Positions 22,691 through 25,824 of a DNA stretch of 25,824 bases are shown here, in pieces. Below the pieces are notes generated by a model. It ran no database searches. It was not told where the DNA came from and saw only the letters and a list, made by a program, of their open reading frames with translations. The stretch's first letter is position 1. Each line of letters opens with the position of its first letter. The translations under genes were made by a program, and so were the position numbers. This DNA comes from Chloroflexota bacterium (lineage in GTDB: Bacteria > Chloroflexota > Chloroflexia > JAMDCE01): the NCBI GenBank assembly GCA_023489135.1, contig JAMDCE010000278.1, positions 1 through 25,824 of the forward strand, written 5' to 3'.

Positions 22691-23458
22691 TCAAACGGTC
22701 TCACCCAGGTACGCCGCAATCACCTCCTGTCTACTTTGAATCTGCTCCGGGGTTCCCTCGGCAAGTTTCTCCCCATAATTGAGGACCAGTATCTCGTGGG
22801 AAACGCCGATTACCAAATCCATATTGTGCTCCACGAGCAGAATGGTGGTCCCTCGCCGGCAAATGTCCAAGAAAAGACCTCCAAGGACTTCCCTTTCCAC
22901 ATCGTTCAACCCGGCAGCCGGCTCGTCCAGCAAGAGGACTTTCGGCTCCGAGGCAAGGGCCCTCGCCAGCTCCAGCAGTCGTTGCTGGCCACAAGAAAGA
23001 TTGGATGGGAAATCGTGATGCTTGCCGGCCAGGCCCGTGTATTCCAGGTAGTGCATAGCGCGGTCTCGAATCAAAGCATCGCGCTGCCGCACGCGTGGCA
23101 AGGCCAGGGCACTCGACAGAATGCCGGCAGGAGCCGTGGGGTGGCAGCCGACCATGACGTTTTCGAGCACCGACAGGCTCTTGAACAAGCGCACTATTTG
23201 AAAGGTGCGGGAGATTCCCACACGAACAATATCCTCGGGCTTCATCCTCACCAGATCCTTGCCCCGGTATTTGATGGAGCCGGAGGTTGGAGAGAGAAAA
23301 CCGGTCATCAAATTGAAGATAGTGGTCTTCCCGGCGCCGTTGGGGCCAATCAGCGCCTTGATCTTGGCCGTTTCCAGCGCAAAACTCACGTTTCGGACCG
23401 CCTGCAGGCCGCCAAAGGATTTGCTCAAGCCATCAACTTCCAGGATGATCTCTCGCAC
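22691..23458 (-). CDS. livG: Branched-chain amino acid ABC transporter ATPase (LivG type)
   Basis: 255 residues. Walker A GPNGAGKTT, C-loop LSCGQQR (LivG usually has LSYGQQR), Walker B VLLLDEPAAGLN and switch His in LLVEHNMDLVIGVSHEILVLNYGEKLAEG, the LivG end. GTG 23458 has AGGAG 5 bases upstream and begins 8 bases past the livM stop. Cytoplasmic partner of LivF. Confidence 0.93.
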   Translation of the reverse strand: MREIILEVDGLSKSFGGLQAVRNVSFALETAKIKALIGPNGAGKTTIFNLMTGFLSPTSGSIKYRGKDLVRMKPEDIVRVGISRTFQIVRLFKSLSVLENVMVGCHPTAPAGILSSALALPRVRQRDALIRDRAMHYLEYTGLAGKHHDFPSNLSCGQQRLLELARALASEPKVLLLDEPAAGLNDVEREVLGGLFLDICRRGTTILLVEHNMDLVIGVSHEILVLNYGEKLAEGTPEQIQSRQEVIAAYLGETV

Positions 23459-23466
23459 CTAGCTCC

Positions 23467-24496
23467 TCACTCGCCTTTGTAGGTAGGACCGCCGATGGAT
23501 TTGGCAGGAACCGCTCGCCTTCTGAGAGAGCCGCGCCCGAAGGCGACCGCACGGCGCGTCAAGGTCGAGAACAGAAGATTGCGGAGCAGACCGACGATAC
23601 CGCCGGGCGCAAAAAGCAGCACCATCGTGACGATAATGCCGTTTCCGAGCAAGCGGTAGTCCTTGAACGACTCCGTAAGCTGTGGCAAGAACTTGAGGAA
23701 GGCCGCGCCCAGAATGCCCCCAACCAGCGTGCCCTTCCCGCCCAGCACATCCATCACCAGGAGATCCATAGAGAGCACCATGTCGAACTGGCTCGGCGAC
23801 ACGTGGCTGATGTAGTGCGCGAGAAGGCTTCCTCCGACAGAGGAGTACATCGCGCTGACGACAAATATGTTTAGCTTGTACGATCCGACGCTAATTCCCA
23901 CGGCTTTGGCTGCCATTTCGTCGTCTTGAATGGACTTGAGAACACGCCCTACTTGGGACCTGCCGATATTGATTGCGACCACCAGCAGCGCCAGCGCCAG
24001 GAACCACACCCAGAAATAGAAGACCACTTCGTCTTGCATAACCCATGGGCCAATGGAAAAGGGTGGGATGCCGGGTATTCCGCTGAATCCCCCGGTAAAC
24101 TCCCCCCCCACGACCAGGAAAGAGTACACGAGCAGTCCAAAGGCCAGCGTGGCCATGGCCAGGTGGAAATGCGTCAATAACCCAAGAACGGGGTAGCCCA
24201 TCGCCAGAGCCGCCAGTCCCGAAAACAACCGCGGCGGCGACCATAGCCAGCAGCGGCGGGAATCCGTACCGGATCGTCAGAATGGCGGAACAGTAGGCAC
24301 CGAGGGCCATAAAGGCCCCGTGCCCCAGCGTTATCTGTCCCGAATATCCGAAGACCAGATCCACGGCCATGGCAGCGATTCCGAATATTCCGACCAGAAT
24401 GGCGAAGCCGAAGAGATACGAGCCGCGCAAGAACAAGGGTAGGATGGCCACCACGAGGGCGAGCACTGCCACCAGAACCAGGTCTCTTCTCGTCAT
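23467..24496 (-). pseudogene. livM: LivM-type permease with a one-base frameshift
   Basis: The N-terminal half (MTRRDLVLVAVLALVVAILPLF ... GIAAMAVDLVFGYSGQITLGHGAFMALGAYCSAILTIRYGFPPLLAMVAAAVVF) is in one frame from ATG 24496. The remainder (SGLAALAMGYPVLGLLTHFHLAMATLAFGLLVYS ... YLSF-like LivM end to TGA 23467) is in the +1 frame. The two meet at an AAAA run (24222-24225; TTTT on the coding strand), and removing one base there restores a typical LivM with about ten membrane segments. The ATG overlaps the livH stop (ATGA). Either a true frameshift mutation, a homopolymer read error or, less likely, slippage. Since the rest of the operon is intact, I favour error or recent mutation. Confidence 0.88.
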
Positions 24497-25362
24497 CCCC
24501 GCTCACCTATGAGCCCGTTGGGCCTGGCGCAGAGTAGTATGATGAGCAATAACACTGCGACGACGTCCTTGTAGAGGGATGGTATGAGCCCGGCGGAGTA
24601 ACTCTCCAGGAGCCCGATTACCAGCCCTCCGGCGATGACCCCGACGTTGCTGTTAATTCCGCCCACGACCGCGGCGATGCTTCCCTTAACCGTCAACATC
24701 ATGCCCATCAGGAAATTGGCGAATACGATGGGAGCCACCAGAATTCCCGCCACGGCAGCCACACCTCCCGCAACGCCAAAAGCCACCACGGTCATTCGCT
24801 GCCCCTCGATTCCCACGAGGGAGGCGCCAAGGCGGTTCTCGGCGCTGGCCCGCATAGCGATTCCCAGGGTTGTCTTTTCGAAGAAATACCAGAACAAAGC
24901 GGAGAGAATCACCGATACGCCCAGAATCCAAAAGGCCTGAGTGGTGATGAAAGCGCCGAAGATTTGGACGGGTGTGGAGCCGGAAAACGGCGCCAGGGTG
25001 AACGAATCGGGACCCCAGACCAAAACCACAAAGCCTTGCATAGTCATGGCAGCCCCCACGGTCACCATCACAACGGTAAGTGTGGGAAATTGAAGCGCGG
25101 GACGAATTACGGTCCTCTCCAAGAGCAGCCCGGCGGCAACTCCAGCCAGCAGGCCGATCACGAGAGCGACCGGCGTAGGTAAATGCAGGCTGGTGGTCAG
25201 CCAGATCACTATCATGGCCCCCACCATGGAAAACTCGCCTTGAGCGAGATTGAGAATCCCCGAAGCACGATGAATCAGGGCCACACTGAATCCGACCAGG
25301 GCATAGATGCTGCCCAGGGTCAGCCCGGCTAGCCCGTACTGTATCAACTGTGCTGGATCCAT
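24493..25362 (-). CDS. livH: Branched-chain amino acid ABC transporter permease (LivH type)
   Basis: 289 residues, eight or so membrane segments, the first permease of the pair. Characteristic: YGLAGLTLGSIYALVGFSVALIHRASGILNLAQGEFSMVGAMI at the start, ERTVIRPALQFPTLTVVMVTVGAAMTMQGFVVLVWG, TTLGIAMRASAENRLGASLVGIEGQRM (the cytoplasmic loop that contacts ATPases) and GGINSNVGVIAGGLVIGLLESYSAGLIP. ATG 25362 has GGGAGG about 10 bases upstream, slightly distant. It is the first gene of the liv operon. Confidence 0.93.
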   Translation of the reverse strand: MDPAQLIQYGLAGLTLGSIYALVGFSVALIHRASGILNLAQGEFSMVGAMIVIWLTTSLHLPTPVALVIGLLAGVAAGLLLERTVIRPALQFPTLTVVMVTVGAAMTMQGFVVLVWGPDSFTLAPFSGSTPVQIFGAFITTQAFWILGVSVILSALFWYFFEKTTLGIAMRASAENRLGASLVGIEGQRMTVVAFGVAGGVAAVAGILVAPIVFANFLMGMMLTVKGSIAAVVGGINSNVGVIAGGLVIGLLESYSAGLIPSLYKDVVAVLLLIILLCARPNGLIGERG

Positions 25363-25733
25363 GGAATGTCTGCCTCCCGCAAAGCCTCAAGCCATGAAAG
25401 TGGCAACAACACTGACCAGCGCCGTTACGCGTGCCACCGCGCCGGCCAGTAAGAAGCTATCTCAACCATTTCGAGGAAGTCGATTCAACGCTATGTCCCG
25501 GTAGCTGATGCCGGCGCTGTCGGATCGAACTGCGGAGCATCGAGCACGGGGTCTGTCGACATTCAATCAATTCCAAGAAATGCAGGATTTGGATCAATCG
25601 CCCGGCATCTAGACACGACACCGGATGACATACCGAGAATCAAGTTAACAGGACTAGAAAAAAGGTACCATCAGCTAGCCAATTCCGGGCAAAAAGTACA
25701 ACTCACGAACGAGGTTGTATCGGCTACGTGATC
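25363..25733. other. Region upstream of the liv operon
   Basis: About 370 bases without a supported gene. It should hold the liv promoter on the minus strand, but I cannot pick one convincingly. TGGCACG at about 25430 on the minus strand looks like a -24 half, yet no TTGC follows at the right distance. A frame of 36 codons (25394-25504, plus) has no ribosome site. Confidence 0.5.
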
Positions 25734-25824
25734 TCAGGAGCTCTCGCCCCAGTGATCGGAAACCACTTCTTCACCGGGAACGACGTTGTGTCCCAAAGCA
25801 AATGAGAGTCGAAACCAGCCCATC
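25734..25824 (-). CDS. Possible 3' end of an unidentified gene entering from the right
   Basis: The minus strand is open from the window edge for 29 codons to TGA 25734-25736, with protein-like content (ALGHNVVPGEEVVSDHWGESS). It could be the end of a gene that starts outside the window, upstream of livH. Too short to recognise. Confidence 0.3.
   Translation of the reverse strand, partial: MGWFRLSFALGHNVVPGEEVVSDHWGESS

Noticed and set aside
2..25824. TGA reassigned to an amino acid throughout the genome
   Set aside because: TGA ends many proteins at their normal family length (rpoD, livF, livG, livH, livM, nudix), so TGA is a regular stop.

Overview
The window reads as about 26 kb of chromosome from an uncultured, moderately GC-rich bacterium. 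I favour Chloroflexota or a similar deep Gram-positive-like lineage, at low confidence. The hints are an LPxTG-like C-terminal anchor, an RlpA-type protein with three LysM modules, a LutA-LutB fusion and a leucine-type ABC operon. The standard code is used and TGA is a normal stop for many genes (rpoD, livF, livG, livH, nudix). There are no rRNA, tRNA, IS or CRISPR features.

Layout: 1-2.5 kb holds the 3' part of a GH63-like glucosyl/mannosylglycerate-type hydrolase (+), convergent with a GT4 glycosyltransferase (-). 2.5-5 kb (+) holds a small unknown gene, a CorC/CNNM membrane protein and an AhpE-like peroxiredoxin whose catalytic cysteine codon is TGA. 5.1-7.2 kb (-) holds a BON-domain gene followed by an RpoD-type sigma factor. 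7.6-12.2 kb (-) holds two single-domain receivers (one broken by TGA), a zinc-ribbon protein, an OmpR-type regulator and a large GAF-PAS sensor kinase. 12.3-15.4 kb (-) holds NUDIX, a [3Fe-4S] ferredoxin, an anchored exported protein and RlpA-LysM. 15.3-18.7 kb (-) holds a GT2 glycosyltransferase with an internal TGA and a LutA-LutB-like iron-sulfur fusion. 18.8-20.4 kb (+) holds a metallo-beta-lactamase-fold hydrolase and a PduO-type cobalamin adenosyltransferase. 20.4-25.4 kb (-) is a complete branched-chain amino acid/amide ABC transporter operon (livH-M-G-J-F) with a frameshift in livM.

Main discovery: the peroxiredoxin (4463-4945) carries an in-frame TGA exactly at residue 45, the peroxidatic position of the AhpE PxxxTxxC motif. 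A long imperfect hairpin starts 7 nt downstream, with its apical loop 24 nt after the TGA. This is best explained as a selenocysteine peroxiredoxin.

Second discovery: a set of near-perfect -24/-12 (sigma-54) promoters lies in intergenic DNA with correct GG-to-GC spacing. They sit before the GT4 gene, the unknown-CorC operon, the selenoprotein and the BON-rpoD operon. Another faces an intergenic region with a strong hairpin (possible small RNA), and a weaker one lies before the anchored protein. This suggests that an RpoN regulon, including a sigma-70-family gene, covers the left half of the window. The kinase, nudix and lut-like genes instead have sigma-70-like promoters.

Three other genes are interrupted (a receiver by TGA, GT2 by TGA, livM by a one-base frameshift), so real decay or sequence error must be weighed against recoding. 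Only the peroxiredoxin TGA falls on a catalytic cysteine codon.
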